64,000 nt of DNA from Mytilus trossulus (GCF_036588685.1 NC_086375.1:10223916-10287915); one strand, 5' to 3'. Counted from the first letter of the stretch, positions 1-15,600 are shown. Notes: generated from the letters alone by a model not told the origin. Made by a program: numbers and translations.

Positions 1-682
1 TAGAATCCTGCTTAACTTTTAACCTGTTCAACACAATATTTCAAATCCACCCATAGTGGCAAATTTAAGTTGCCTTCCCTTGGTCCCATGAATGTTTTTA
101 TGGAACAGCCCTTTCTGGATTTGGTGTTTTGAGCACAAAATTTGCACTCCTAGTACTGAGAAATGTTTCGTGACCAGAAGGCCAGGGATCAGCAAAGTGT
201 TTTTTTTGCAAAGGTTAAGCTTATTTTTACAGTTGAAAAATATCTATTTAATTTAAAACTTTTTGCAACACTCTGAAATTCATAAAATGTATGGATCTTA
301 AATTTTTGGCCAAAAAAAAAATAATATCAAAATTAGTAAATAAGAAATATTATCCGAGCTTATCTCATATATTTCAAAAATTAAGGTTTATTCTGATTGA
401 AAATCAAAAGTAACGCTGGAAATCAAAGTCTTGCAAAAAATTCAAGGACAGAGGAGCACCACCCTTAGATAGCTTATTTTGATACCTATAAGTGAATCTG
501 TAATAAAAATAGGCTCAACTAAAAATGAACAATGGAAGATAACTCAATTTTAAAAAATATGTGTTTAAAATTTAATGCAATTAAATGATTGATTTTAAGT
601 TTACATTGTATATATTTAGTAGCAGCAAAATTGAACACCTGTATCATTTGGTATAAAAAAAAATCCATTCTCATATTTTCAG
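1..682. other. Intronic sequence upstream of the first visible exon, with half of a TIR element
   Basis: AT-rich non-coding sequence ending in the TTTTCAG acceptor at 682. Positions about 30-112 resemble one arm of the TIR element found complete at 62573-62763 (TTGCCTTCCC near the start, GGAACAGCCC at its end), so this is probably a degraded fragment of that family. Nothing else recognisable. Confidence 0.5.
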
Positions 683-3600
683 TGCTAAACCAAGTATACC
701 TGCACCAGGAGATTCAGAGTTTAAAACTCCTAGTAAGATATTAGCTGAGCTGAATGAATACAACCAAAAGCAGCAGCAGCAACCTACCAAACAACATCCA
801 GAACAACAGAAAGCTAAAGCTCCGTTAGACTACAGATTTAGTATTGGACAATTACCTAAATGGGCGAAAAACAAGGTAAATAGTTATATTTGGGTGAAAC
901 TTCAGGATCTTCTCTACAATACTCAATTTTAGAAACTAATGCATTCTTGGAAATATTGTCAAACATGTATCCTTGTCATTAGCTAAAGACATCAAATGTA
1001 AATTCAAACAATAGCTTGACTTTTTATTTTTGGGTCTGAACAATGAAAATACCCATTGTCCTTTAGATTCTGAAAAGGTGAAATTGTTTGACAGGGGAAA
1101 GTTTGGTATAACTGATGAAACATTTAAAAATGTCTAGCAAAGTGTAACTTAAATCAGAATATGCCATGTCAGAAAGAATGTATTTAGAGATAGTCCATAG
1201 ATAATATGAAGAAATTAGCATGGAAAACAAATCTGTTGTTCTTACAAGGCAATTGTATAAATATTTGTATATTTAAAACACTTTACAATAATTTTAAAAA
1301 CCAAAATTAGACCCAACAAATATTTTCAATTAGTATTAAATTATTTACAGTTTGGAAATGAGAAATCCAAAAGTCCTGAGCAGACCTCTGGTCAGCCAAA
1401 GGGAAGATGGGCTGAGAGATCAGAACAGAAAACTATACTAGCACAGATTGATGGAAAGAAGGTGGAAATTAATACTAAAATTGGTGAGTCTTACTTTTAT
1501 TATACCCACTGTTTTTGTGCAGCTGTTGCTTTTAAGAAATTTTGTTACCATGAATTAATTGTTATTTTCAAAACCATTTATGTTGATATATGTAAACCGC
1601 AAATTTAAATGTTCATTGAATTATAAATTAGCTATAAGCTTGTATGCCCACTTTGGCAAAACCAAATAATGAAATATCAAAGAACACTATTTTTCCTCAA
1701 TGGACAATAAAAATGGGTACCATTGAAAATAAATGAATTCAAAGTATTCTATGATGAAAAATTATAGCTGGCCTTTCTTGTGCACTTTTACTTTAATCTT
1801 ATAGACTGGTAACAGGTTTATTTTTATGCCCCATTTATTATGCCCATTTATAGGCATTATGTTTTTTTTATCTGTTCGACTATTTGTCTGTGCTTTCATT
1901 CGTTCATTCATCAATCTTTCCTGCTTCAGGTTTAAGTTTTTAATTGAGGTAGTTTTTGATGAAGTTGAAGTTCAATTTACTTGAAACTTAGAACACATGT
2001 TCCCTGTGATATCATCTTTCTAATTTTAATGCATAAGTAGAGTTTTTATCCCAATTTCACTGTCCACTGAACTTAGAAAATTATAGTGCAAGTGGGGCAT
2101 CTGCGTACTATAGACACATTCTTGTTTGTGATGGTTTGTTGTTACTTAGTATTTTTTATGGTTCTTTGTCTTATTTTACCCTCTCAAACCAAGTTGGGGG
2201 AATAAGGGAGGGTGTATAGGAATCAACATGTTTGTCATGTCCAGACCAACTTCTTATCCTATGTAATTGATTCTCTTTACATAAATGATTTTTATAATCC
2301 CGCTTTAAAAAAAGTAGAGTATGTCCATCCATCCATTCATTTGTCAGTTTGTTGGTCTGTCCCATGAATATTTTTCATCGCATCTTTCTCAGGAACTATA
2401 GTACAAGGATTTCTGAAATTTTGTTTTAGAGTTTAAATAAGTCCGCTATACTGTGTAATGCGTTTCCAGATTCATCACTCAGCATCTTCCTGTTTACCTT
2501 AAACTTTTTGCAGGCAGGGGTATCGTTTGTGAGCAGTAGCTCACAGATTCACTTATTTGAATTATAATTAGTTTTTCCAGAATTTGCCCGTTTCAACTTA
2601 CAAATTTTGGTCCTTGACAAAACCAACATTGTCATCACAGTTCTGGTACATGAAGCTTTGTACATTGTGAGATCCTAATATATAGATGTGCATGTTGAAT
2701 TGGATACAAGTTACAGGATACCATTTCAATATAATTACATTAGATGTATGTTTCATTATAATACTTTATTCTGATTGGCTATCGTGCACATCGTGTGTTA
2801 TTCATTAAGCAATTGCATCACTCAATAAAACTTTTCATTCATGATAACACGTGGTCCCACAATAAATTGCACAGGTGAATTAAATAAACAAGTTATAAAA
2901 TTCGTGTTTTCATGATTATAGCTAAAAAATGTAATTATAAGAATTGAATGCTTCTTTTTGTAACTTCATAGGGTTGTAAAAGCTTGGACTGTGTGCACAT
3001 TTTTAGTATGAAGTGTTCTGTTCTTCATACAAAATGTACTTTGGTCAACGCTTTTACACTCCAATGAAGTTTCAAAAAGAAGCATTCAATTTTTAATGAG
3101 TAACCACAAATGAAGATGAAGTCCCTTAATAAATATGCCATCTTTTAAATGGGATATTGTACCCAATTGGTCACAGTATGATAACAATGAGCTTTAAAGC
3201 TCATGTGAGTCATTTCCCAAAAAATGTTTGTATCTTCATACATATGGTTAAAAGTTAATAACAAATGTAGAGAAAAGGAAACAGAGTGTCAGTAACTTTG
3301 ATATGTTAATGCCACTTATAAGTATCGCTTTTGGCCTATTTCGTGGCAGCCAGTTTTTATTGGGGGAGGAAGCTGGAGTGCCCTGAGAAAACCACTGACC
3401 TTCTATAGGAAAAATGACAATCCTAGTCAATTAAGATTGGAATCAAGTGCACCCTCACGAGTGGGGTTTAAACTTACAACCTCAGTGTTGACTGGTTAGT
3501 GATTACAGTAGTAACTACTTAAACCATTCGGCCACCGTAGATCCATATAGAAACCATCAGTCAAACTTGTAATAAAAAATCTGATATATTAGAGATTTTT

Positions 3601-6600
3601 TCATTTGGAAAATTGGCTTAGTTATTTATTCAGTCTGTTGTTAAGTTGTGTGGGTTTTTTTAACATTTATATGTATTAATAGGGTCTAAAGTATTTGAAT
3701 CCTTGTCTGTGTAATCAAACTGAAAAAAACTGAGGTTGCAAGTTAAAAATCCGCACCAGGCAGGTGAGCTGAACTTTAATCTTTATTGACTTTGATCATG
3801 TGAAGGTCAATTGTCACTCAGGGTACTCCAGTTTCACCCACAATAAAAACTGAGACCCATGGAATAGCACAAATGTCCTGAAAGTGGCATAAAACACCAA
3901 TCAATATAGAGTGTAAAATATGTGTACTACTTTTCTGTTGCAATGCTTTAGAATGGGGACATAAAGTTGGACCCCCCCTAAAAATTGCTGGATTTGCCCT
4001 GTTTTGATCAAGTTATACCTGTGTTATTAAACCTTACACAGGGTTGATGTTCTAACTGGTGAATAACTTGACATTATATGACCTTTTTTTCTGCTGAAGA
4101 TATAATTCTTATAGTCCTGAGATATTAAGGTTGAAATCTTACTGTGTTTATTTAGGTTAATTAAGTATATCTGTTAGAATTTATGTAAAATGATTATATA
4201 AAACACATTGAACATTCTAAATGACAATTTAGGAGTCTGTTTCTCACCTATGGCGAGGGATTATTCTCGCTTCAAAACGTAATTGGATAAACCGTATTCC
4301 CCATGATGTTAATCTCTTAATTTGTCAGCTCAAGTATGATTAAACCTAACAAATAAAACTTGTTAAATACTTAAAGGATTAAAGTTAATCCAAGTTAATC
4401 CCAAGTCATTAACTGTACAGCCATCTGTCTGTTGATTATGTTTACTGTTCAATAAAGTAGGTTAAAAATTTACGACGTTAGAATTTGGTCCGAAATAAAA
4501 GAAGTTCTAATTTTTTGCTATAAAAGTTTTAGTGTTAAATACAGAAGCTCACAAACTTTCCCTAATCCACCATTGTTTCAAGTGTTTAAAAGAGGCTCTT
4601 TAACCACTTTTGAAAATGTCTCGGAATATTAAACAGCTTGACTTTTTACACGGTTTTATAATGCCTCATGAAGTAGTCATGATCTACAAGTATTTAGATA
4701 TTTGGTTTAAGGGGGTCTCATTGGGGGGTACCGATCCCGGATCCCGCTTACTGTTTTGTTAGATTCCTGTATCCCGCTTACACTATGTGCGTAAGCAATT
4801 CTCATTTTTTTGTCATTTCCCGGGTCCCGCAAGACCTCATTTCCCGTTTTCACGACACAATAATTTGACTTTCACGTTTCACGCTTACGAAAAATCGGCA
4901 ATCCCGCATCACGCTTAGACCCCAATGAGACCCACGATTAACAATTCTGGAAGAATTTCAAAATTGATGTCATCAAAATTTACATGTATAGCCCTTATAG
5001 CTATTTAAGCAAAATTAAGCTTCACCAAATTCTTGTTCCATGATAAAGATTTTTTTTTTTATGGCATTGAAGCTTAAATACTTAAACAAAGTTTTTGTAT
5101 TGGAAACTTCTTATACAGTATTTTTTAATGGATTGAAATTGAATTCAAACATTTTATTCTTTTTTTATTCTCCTGTACAATTGTTGCCAGATATGTATGA
5201 AATTTATAACAAAATAGTTCCAAAATCTAGATTATTCAACTATTGATAAAAGAGTTATGTCCCTTGGAAATATTAGTTTTTTATATATAATGGCATTGTG
5301 AGCACTCTCAAGTCTACATTTCTTCTAGACTCGTCATGATGTTTAATTCAAAATGTCTTGGAAGAGTCAGAATTGTTTTGGTGATTTATTATTTTTTAAG
5401 TCACTTTGAAATGTAATTTATATAAAATTGAATGTAAGCACTCTCATACCTTAATTTTTTATAAAAGTTTAATTAAGTTAATAGAAAATGCTGTTATCAG
5501 TAAGGTCACAGAAGAGAGCAGTCCAACTATTTCAAATAAAGTTATTCCTCTTGGAAATACAACATTTACGGAAAATAACAATATTTTGGATCTTGATTAA
5601 GCCTACATTTTTTGTAAGATATTAAAAAGTAAAATTAATTTTGTTAGTTACTAGTATTTCCTTTTATATGTGATATTTGCAACACATGAAAATTTGATTG
5701 CTGTTTTTATAACCCATCATGTAGATGTTTTGTCATTTGTGAATAATACCAAATGAGGCTGATTCTGCTTCTAACCTTGCTGATAGCATTGAATGATGGG
5801 AAATACATGTTATTAAAATGTCAAACTTAAAAGCGTCACATTACTAGTCAATGTAATTAAATGGATGTATGTGTAATGACTCAGGAAGTTTTACCTTTTC
5901 TCTTTTGGTATTTTTCACTACTACAAATCCTGTGCAAAATTTGTGTTCAAAATATTGAATAATTATCCTGGATATGCATGAAGTATTTATCACTGGACAT
6001 GTTAATCAAATTGTCAATCTATATTACTTTTAAAAAAAAATTCAGAATAAAAACAATTTCAAAGGTTATTGCAGAAGTGCTTTGAATTTTTTAATGTGTG
6101 CGGTTCCTTATTTAACTTTTTTGTATTTACAAAGCAAGGAAAATATTAATTAAGGTGTTTAATACTTGACTTATTCTATGTGTATCTAAATAAAATGCAG
6201 GAAACGTACAAATAATATAACAGTGGATACTATATAGAGAAGAAAAAAAGAGAAACAAATTTGTTACCATTAAAAGCCATAAACTTACTGTATTTATAAA
6301 GTTCATTTGTTGATTTAGAATTTAACAAATGATGTCTTTATTTTGTAATAAAATGCAAAATAACTTCTAACTACCAAAGCAATTTTTTTTATCGGGGAGG
6401 AACACTAATTAAGTAAAAGTTAATCTGTGAAATGATCTGTGAAGATTTTCACCTGGACTTTTGATAAGTTGGTCTGATTAAGTAACTTACCTATACAAAG
6501 GAGATTTAATTGTAATGGAAATCTTATCTACGGCATGATTGTAAAAAGTCATGAAAGATTGGCAAAAGATACTCGGACTTAAGTTTTATACGAAGTGCAG

Positions 6601-9600
6601 CTACTTACTTCATTGATAATACTACTGATCAAAGAAATAGTGGAAATAAAAGAATTCCAATCGGATATATAATTAATGACTGAATTAGTACTTCTGTTTT
6701 ATTTGGAGTTACTTAATACTGACAGGAAAGCATTTGAAAAAAGAAATTGAATTGAAGAGAAAAAGCACCTAAGTAATTGGAATTGACTTTTGCCAGATGT
6801 TGATAAAAAGCATGATTTAAAGGAAGAGAGATGTGAATTAATGCACCTCTAGGGAGATTGCTTAAACATAGTTTAAAAAGAGCCAGTAAAAAAGGTGGAT
6901 AAGTTTTGTAGACATGAAATAGTGAAGAATCAGTGTAATAAGAGATATTAGAGAAATAATAATGGATAAATCTGACTTGGTGTATTTACAAATTCTCTAC
7001 ATTTTAGACCGAAACATACGGAAATTACCACCTGGTGATGATGAAGAGGATGATATCCCCAACATTAGGAGGGAGACCATGGTTATGTCACACCCAGAAA
7101 ATACCCCAAGGGTAAGTGATTTGTTACTATAACTGAAGAAAAAAATTGAAGCATTTTAGATATTATCATGAATTTGCAAAATTAATTATATTGTGCAATA
7201 ATGACAATTTGAAGTATTAATAATACTGTGGATTTATAATTCGTTGGATACCATTATTCGTTGATTTTGTGAAACAGGTGAATCACAAATTTGAATATTC
7301 CATGAATTACAAATTTTCTATAGGCCAGTTAAAGTTGACTTGGAAAAAAACATGTTGAAATTAGATATCCACGAAATTTGGTATTCATGAAAAATTAATA
7401 GTCCACAGTGTATGAGTATGATGGTATAATCAGGACCTTTAGCTGCAGAAAGTAATACAAAAATGTATAATAGAATAGTTTATTACAAAATATTGACAGT
7501 TGTCGCTTTGTTTGCATGATAAGCTTAAAGTTTTAAACTTTGAAGCTATTATGTATGACAAAATCCAAAGATATAAGAGGGTTGTATTATGAGGGAACCG
7601 TCATGACAAAAATCAGTAAAAAATCTTGCCAAATGTTGTTAATAGTTTTTTTAGGTACATGCCGTTTAAAATGTACACTTTTCTTTATGAAGTTAAAGAA
7701 TCAACTCATTTTGACATATCAGGTTACATTTTTGCAAAAAAAAAAAGGTAACAGATAATTAGTGAGGGGGATAGGACCTTTATTGGGACGCCGGGATCGG
7801 GTGTTTTTAAGCTCGGTATTTCGGGATCTGGAAATCCTTTTTTGGATTTCGGGACGTCGGCATTTACTTTATTTAAATTCGAGACCTCAGGATTTCGTTT
7901 TTTTAAGTCCAGGATTTTCGGGATCAGGACTCCTCCTATCCCCCCTCATTAGTTGAGTTCTGAAGAAAAACAATAAATTTTAAGCAATTTGATGCAAATC
8001 AGGTAGCAGAAAATGCCTGTCTGATTCCTGACAGTGGGTCCGAGACCACAATTGTCGTCCCTTGATTTTCGTTGTTCACGAATATAGTCCCTAGTGTTAA
8101 CAGTGGGTTACTTGCCATTTATTTTAATACCCCTTCCAAATTAATTTATCCATGTTTAATGCCTCAAATTGTAAGTAGGGGGGTGAAATTACACTGTAAA
8201 AAAATTTGGGTCCAGAATTTTAAAGGAAAGTAGTGATTTGGTCCAGGTGAAAAAGGTTGAAATATAGCACTTCGGACGCTCTCAAAAGATTTCAAGACGC
8301 CCTAAAGATAAAATTGTCCATATTTTGAGTTAGAGACAATGAAGTTTTCTATAATTTTGATATAATTTGTCCCAAAAGTAGTACAACACACTGTAAAAGT
8401 TTCATTGAGAAAGCGCAGGTGGGATTTTTTTAATTTTCATTTATGTTCTAAAAGAAATGCACTTCGAATTAATTGTGTTCTCGGACCAGTGGGCATTCCA
8501 GCCCTCTTATAAATCATTAAAAAAATTATAAAGCCTGGTATTTGATAGTAAATTTTCTTGATGCTAGGAGAAAATTTCTTGACGCTAGGAGAAAATTTAA
8601 GTTCATCTTAGCACATTGCTATACTACATTACATAATTTCTACAGTGATAAAAACTATAAATCTTACTTAATTAAAATAAATGATCAAAATGTCTTAAAA
8701 GAATTATGCAGTTACCTGCTCATTTCTAGCTCTAAATTTTTCATCGAGACCAATTCAAAGCTAATTAATCTTGTTGGTTTGTAATTTCCTACTTTTGCTT
8801 TCAAAACATATCCATGGTGGACTTAAAAAGACCCATTCTGACTGCTTAAAAAACCTTAAAAGACCCATTGTGACCGCTTAAAAAACAGGATACTTAACAG
8901 AGTTAAGTCTAGATTTCTGTATATTTTGACAATAAAAAAACCCCAAATAATTGAAAGGTTGTTTTATGCTATGACTAAAAATGGATTAATGTAATTTATT
9001 ACAGTAGATTTATGTTAAACTTATATTTAAAATCTTTCTATTTCCTAGCGACATCCATCAACAATTATCTGATATTGATACTATGTATCAAGAATAAATT
9101 TCTAAAAATTGAATAACAAAATATAGCCTGATTTCAGAAAACAAAAATATAAGAACTTGTTTTGACACAAAAGTAAAAAACTAGATTTAAACAAAAATAA
9201 TTAACTTGATATGGACGAAAATAAGCAAGCTTGATTTGGACTGAAAGTTAACCACTTGATTTGGACTAAAACAATAAACTTTATTTTGACTGAAATTTAA
9301 ATGATTTGAAATATTGAATATTAAAAGTAAATGAAAAAATAAATTGTATTTAAATAATGGAAATTTGAAAAGGTAGAAAATGGACTTAACTATTTATTTG
9401 AACATGACTTTATAATGTTACTAAAACCTGAAAAAAATTCATAGAAATTAAGAAAGATAACTGTAGTGAGTTATGCTTTTTACTCAGCCTCAGCTAGACC
9501 TAAGTAATCAGAAGCATTTCAAATTCAAAAAGGAAATTATATTGATCTATAACTTTTTGACACACTGTCTCATATAAGCCTAATTTATTTTATTGAAGTA

Positions 9601-12600
9601 TATTATTATTTGTATATGGGCTGTAGCTCCTATTGTTAAGTGTAAGTGATTTTTACATGCCGTTCTTAGGTCACAAGACCTAGTAAGAAATATGTGTAAT
9701 ATTCAATTAATTTTTAGATGCTTAACTGTCATAATCTATTCACTCATAACATATCTATCCTCTTATCGTTTACGCTGCATTAAATATTTTTTTATATTGG
9801 AATATTTCAAATCTCTGGTAATGCAGACATGTGTAAAACAATGTATGGGAGCTACATGTTAAAAATTCCAAGTAAAATACGAATGTTTTCTGTCAATATT
9901 GCAGACAAGTTGTTGACCGTCAGATATAAATTGCCTATTGAATTTAACATTTGATTTGTCGTGGATTAAAGTGCATATTTTATCTGTCAGTAGTGGTTTA
10001 AGTGTCATCCTTGTCAATCAATGTCTTTATAAATGGGTTTATACGGATTTACTTATCTGTTTCATAACATCATTGAGTCCGTCAATACCAACGCCTCACT
10101 GTCAATGTTTTTCCATAAGTCTTAAACAATGCCTTTTAATATACAAGTTTGTCCTAAACAAATGATAGCTTTAAATTTACACAAATGGCAAAGTTTACAC
10201 CATATATACTATCTTTAAAACTTTAATATTTAAAATTTTATTCAGATTTATTGTAGTCCTAATAATTTGGTCAACATTTACCTGTATAGATCATTTAAGT
10301 AGGTGATACATGTACTGTAAATCCAGAAAATGTTGCAAGGTTTTTATTTTTGTGAATATTGCAACAAGCTAGGTCAATATCGCAATAATAAGAATTTGTA
10401 ATATGATATTTGTATATAAAAAAGAAGATGTGGTATGATGGCCAATGAAAAAACTATCCACAAAAGACCAAAATGACACAGACATTAACAACTATAGATC
10501 ACTGAACAGCCTTCAACAATGAGCAAAGCCCATACCGCATAGTCAGCTACAAAAGGCCCTGATAAGACAATGTAAAACAATTCAAACGAGAAAACTAACA
10601 GCCTTATTTATGTAAAAAAATGAATGCATGCAAAAATTTCTGAATTACAGTACATTAGGGTCTTTGGCAAGTTCATGGAACAAAGGACAGTTGAAATGTA
10701 AAGATTCAAGTTGCATGGAAACAATTGTTTTAGAAAGATGATAGATTACTCTTATCACTTATTTCTTCTCAGTTTTAAATTTGTTTTCAAAGATTGAGGA
10801 AAAGTGCTTTTGTTGACACTTGATTTAGTAATTTTTGTAACAAATTCTGTGCACACTTAGTCAAAAAACAATTGACTGTCAGTCAGAAGGCAATAAGGTT
10901 CCTATAACAAATCTAGTAGCTTAAATTCATTCAAAATTTATTGAAAAAAGGACATTTATTATCGTTTAAATCCAACAGACTAACAAGAAACACTCATGAT
11001 TTTGAAATTTATTTTAGGATAATTATTTTTTGTTTAATCTGAAATTTCTTTGACTTGTTTGTAAACATATTGACTTGAATTAAAGGTTATTGTTACCCCT
11101 TTCAGTTGACTCAAATTTTTCTACAGAATGTACAGATAAATTCTTCACAACCCCCTCAGTCCAAGATAAAAAAAAAAAAAATAAGTTGAACAAACTACTC
11201 AAATTGTGCACATAAACACTTAACCTTATTCCTACCTGAAATAGATGTTTTTATGCCCCACCTACGATAGTAGAGGGGCATTATGTTTTCTGGTCTGTGC
11301 GTCTGTTCGTTCGTCCGTCTGTTACACTTCAGGTTAAAGTTTTTGGTCAAGGTAGTTTTTGATGAAGTTGTAGTCCAATCAACTTGAAACTTAGTAAACA
11401 TGTTCCCTTTGATAAGATCATTTTAATTTTAATGCCAAATTAGAGAATTTATTCCAATTTCACGGTCCAGTAAACATAGAAAATGATAGTGCGAGTGGGG
11501 CATCCGTGTACTGTGGACACATTCTTGTTTTAGGAAGTTAAGCAGATATTTTAGGTAGATAGTATAAATTTCATAAGATATTTGATATCACATCATTAGT
11601 GAGGAGAATTTTAACTATACCATTATTTTATAATTCTTATCATGACCAATTTAGATAAATAATTGCCATTTACAGAAGATACCAGTTATATTTGATGATG
11701 AGAGTAACCAAGGTGAGGACGATGAAGATTTCTTCCCATCATTCCACAGAGAAGATGACAGCCATACCACATGGGACGAGGTTTGTTGACTATTTTATTA
11801 AGTTCATTTTATTTAGATTTTTTCATAGAAAAAATGGAGGTTGATCACTGTAAAAAGTTGATTTATTCAGTTTTGAAATAAAATGAATTTTAATAAAAAA
11901 AAAATTAAAAAAATGCATAACAGACATTTTTTTTGGACCTTTTGACAATCTGTCATAAATTGAATAATTGGTATAATATAAGTCTATGATGAGAATAGAT
12001 CGAAATTTGTTCATAAAAAGGGCTTCTGTCATCAACTCCTCATATATTTTGCTTTTGTGAGTAGGACAATTTGGTTACAGTACATCATAGCAGATGTTTC
12101 CTTTAAATATGGTGGGATATGTAAGCTTGCTGAATTTAGCTGTTAGGTTGGTTGGTACATCCAAAGAAAATATAAAAAAAAGTACCTGTTCCAAGTCTAT
12201 AACTAGGTCACTGTGGTATTATATGTTAATGTTTTTGGTGTTTGTGGCCTTTTATTTTTCATGGAAGATCTTTTATAGTTTTTGTTGATAAATTCCCAAT
12301 CTTTTTAGTCATAGAAAGTGTTAGAGCTTTCCTCATTGCAATAAGGCTTGATCTGTTGTTAAAGATGTGATTTTAATCTGATGGTGGTTTTAATATGTCG
12401 GTAGTAACCATCTCATTTACACATAACCCACAGCTAATTTTATTCTGTATAATCATGTTTACCAGTAATATTAAGTAAAGTTATGACCTAGAAAGAAGAC
12501 AAGTTCATTTTAAAGTATTAAAAAATCTTTAATTTTAGTGGTGCACTTAAAAAATCTTTTAAGTCAATCTGTGAACTTGAAATGTAGTGGTCAGCATGAT

Positions 12601-15600
12601 TTGGTCATTTAAATGTCCTTGAATTTCTGTAATGTGATGCAATATTATTTACAAGTTAAATCCAGTACTATTATAGATTAGTTTTACTGCTTGTAAAAAC
12701 TGAGATGCAAGCTTTTATTATTGAGATGTTCATAGTTCACTGTCACATTTTGATCTTGAATAAACACATCCCTTTAGTTTTGTACTCAGAGGGTATATAC
12801 AAATCATCTTATCTGTCTTTCCATCTGTTATGTTTTGTGCCTTGGGCATAACTTTTGTACTGTAGAAATTAATTTTACCAAATACCTGGAAAGGATTGTG
12901 CAAGGGTTTCAGTTGGCTATATTGACAGCTCTAGTTAATAGTTATACACTTTCAGAATTGGTTTATAAAAATGCCTCAGATAGTTCAAAAAGATCCTTGG
13001 AAACACATATCCTAGTAATCCAAAATAATAACAAGAGGCCCAGAAAAATTATTCAAATACATAAAAAACAAGAATGTGTCCACAGTACAGGATGCCCCAC
13101 TCGCACTATCATTTTCTATGTTTACTGGACCGTGAAATTGGAATAAATTCTCTAATTTGGCATTAAAAAATGATCTTATCAAAGGAAACATGTATACTAA
13201 GTTTCAAGTTGATTGGACTTCAACTTCATCAAAAACTACCTTGACCAAAAACTTTAACCTGAAGTGTAACAGACGGACGAACAAACAGACGGACTGACGG
13301 ACGGACGAACGAACAGACGGACAAACGAACGGACACACAGACCAGAAAACATAATGCCCCTCTACTATCGTAGGTGGGGCATAAAAACATATTGCTTGCA
13401 CTTGTCGTAAAAAAAAAAATGAAGATGTTTGTTTTGAATGTTATAGACAACCATTGCAAGAAGTGACAGTATGGATGAGATACAAGACGGAGATGTTATA
13501 TATCTACCGAGTGAAGATACATCCAGTACTAATGAAAGGTAATTATTGTGTCTCATGCATTACACAAGGAATCAACATCTGTTTTGGGTCCTGTCAGTAA
13601 AACAGCATCTCTGACAGGAATCAGGCTTTTTTTTAAAGGAAATAAATATGAGTTACTCCTGTAATCTCATTTAATACAATGTTTTACCATAACCAAAAAT
13701 GGTTTTATTGGGGTTTAAAAAAGAAAGGAAAAAGGAAAATCACAAAAATACCAAACCAAAATTAAAAACAGAAAGTCCATAATCAAATGGCAAAATCAAA
13801 CGACAAAATACATCAAATGAATGGACAACAACTGTCATATTTCTGACTTGGTACAGGCATTTACAAATATAGAAAATGGTGGATTGAATCTGGTTTTATA
13901 GTGCTAAACCTCTCAAAAACTAGGGATGATTTCAGGTGCTATGAGGAAAAGGGGGATTATTTGCTGTTCATGCCTGAGTTTCTTGAAAAACTAAGCTATC
14001 AACGATGTACTGCCATTTTCAGGAACAACCGTGGTAAATGTCTTCCATAAACAACTCTCTGAAATGCTGGATTGGGTTTATATTTTAATGTGGTTTACAT
14101 ATAAGTTAAATTTTTGTTAATACTTGATTTCATGTTTATTTTCTATTTGATTACACTTTGTCAGTAAAGATAAAGTTCAAATCCAAAATTTCAAGACTCT
14201 TACCAAAATTTCTCCATGTACATAAGATATCGTCAAACACACACAAATACATGTATCTATCTGGCCCGTAGCCAGGAATTTCCAAGGGGGGGGGGGGGGG
14301 GGGGTTCGTTGGACTCACTAACTTGACTTTAACAGTCACAATTCAAACAGAACATTGAGTTTAACAGTGCTTATTTGCTTTCATGGGGGGGTTCGTCCGA
14401 ACCCTCCGAACCCCCCTGGCTACAGGTATGTCTATTACACATTATTTAAATATAATTCTAACAGTTATATTCTGAAAGATATATTTTGTCTACTTTTCAT
14501 TGTAGTGCTTTCACAATATATCCTGGATTAGGAGAGAACAGGAGACGTAGTCTGACTAACAAGAGTCAAGATGCAGGTAAATCAGAAAATATGACCTCAA
14601 TGAGGCCACACAATATAATCCTTAGTTTTTGTTGAACCTGTGACTTTTGTCTAAGAAAGCTTGACATAGGGATAGTGATCCGGTGGCAGAGGTGTTTGCT
14701 CACTATTCAAATGCTATATGTTTTAGAAGGTGGAAGACCTGTATGCTTCATACTTTGTAGATATATTCGTTATGTTACGAACCTTTCGTCTGACACATAA
14801 CCATTTTCCTTAACCTCATTTTCATGATTCAGTGACTTTTTGAAAAATAAGTTAAGATTTTTGTAATGTTAGTTTCTCTCTTATGAGAGATTGGATATTA
14901 ACTGTAATATGCCAGTCAGACAGTTTTCACTTGACCTTGATCTGATTTCATGGATCAATGAACAAAGTAAAGTTTTGGAATTGTAAATTTATTAAGAACC
15001 TCAAAGAGAGGGGTTTTTTTCCAGGTTAAAACTTCCTAGTATTACTTTATGCATGTAAATGTAATTCACAGAACAAGTATTTCCAAAACTTGCACTTGAT
15101 TCAGTACAAATGTAAGAAGTACTTAGATATTGACTGTGAATTTTATTAATTTCAGAATCAGACATGACAGATCCTGTATCATTAGAAGACATCGATAATG
15201 AAAATGATAATGATTCATTCCCATCAAACCCAGTTACTCCCTCAGATGAAGGATTTCAGAAAACACAGAACAGGGTAGGTAACTCTATTTAAGCTAAGCA
15301 ACACATCCAGATTCTATACAAATCCAGAACCATATTTAATGAATGTATCAAAGACACAAAGTCAGTAACATCCAATCACACTTCAACACTTCATATACAG
15401 CTTAACAGAACAGTAACATTTTTTTAGACCTACTCTCACATTAATTCAAAAGCCATTAGAAAAAAATCTGAATATGCTATGTAATTTTTCATTCAAATTA
15501 GGTCACACCATCAGAGGAATGATACTTTAAAAAACACAATGAGTATATAACTATTCAATTAGCATCAACGATATACTCTCACAAGGTTACTTCAGAGAGA

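Larger units (their letters stand above)
1484..7007. other. Intron 2 of the Ser-rich protein gene (5.5 kb)
   Basis: No coding exon that keeps phase was found. It contains a decayed TATGCCCC-family repeat, a foldback at 2943-3092, an inverted SINE pair at 3308-3905 and a TIR element at 4711-4933, described separately. The rest (about 5.0-7.0 kb) is unique-looking AT-rich sequence with no signal I can name. Confidence 0.6.
7112..11675. other. Intron 3 of the Ser-rich protein gene (4.6 kb)
   Basis: Holds two TIR elements (7763-7948, 8037-8487), a mussel interspersed repeat at about 10425-10612 and a TATGCCCC-family repeat at 11248-11530 just upstream of exon 4. The remainder (8.5-10.4 kb and 10.6-11.2 kb) is AT-rich with no feature I can support. 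Confidence 0.6.

Noticed and set aside
12835..13146. 103-codon ORF in intron 4
   Set aside because: It runs out of unique intron sequence into the TATGCCCC-family repeat; no splice phases or motifs support it.
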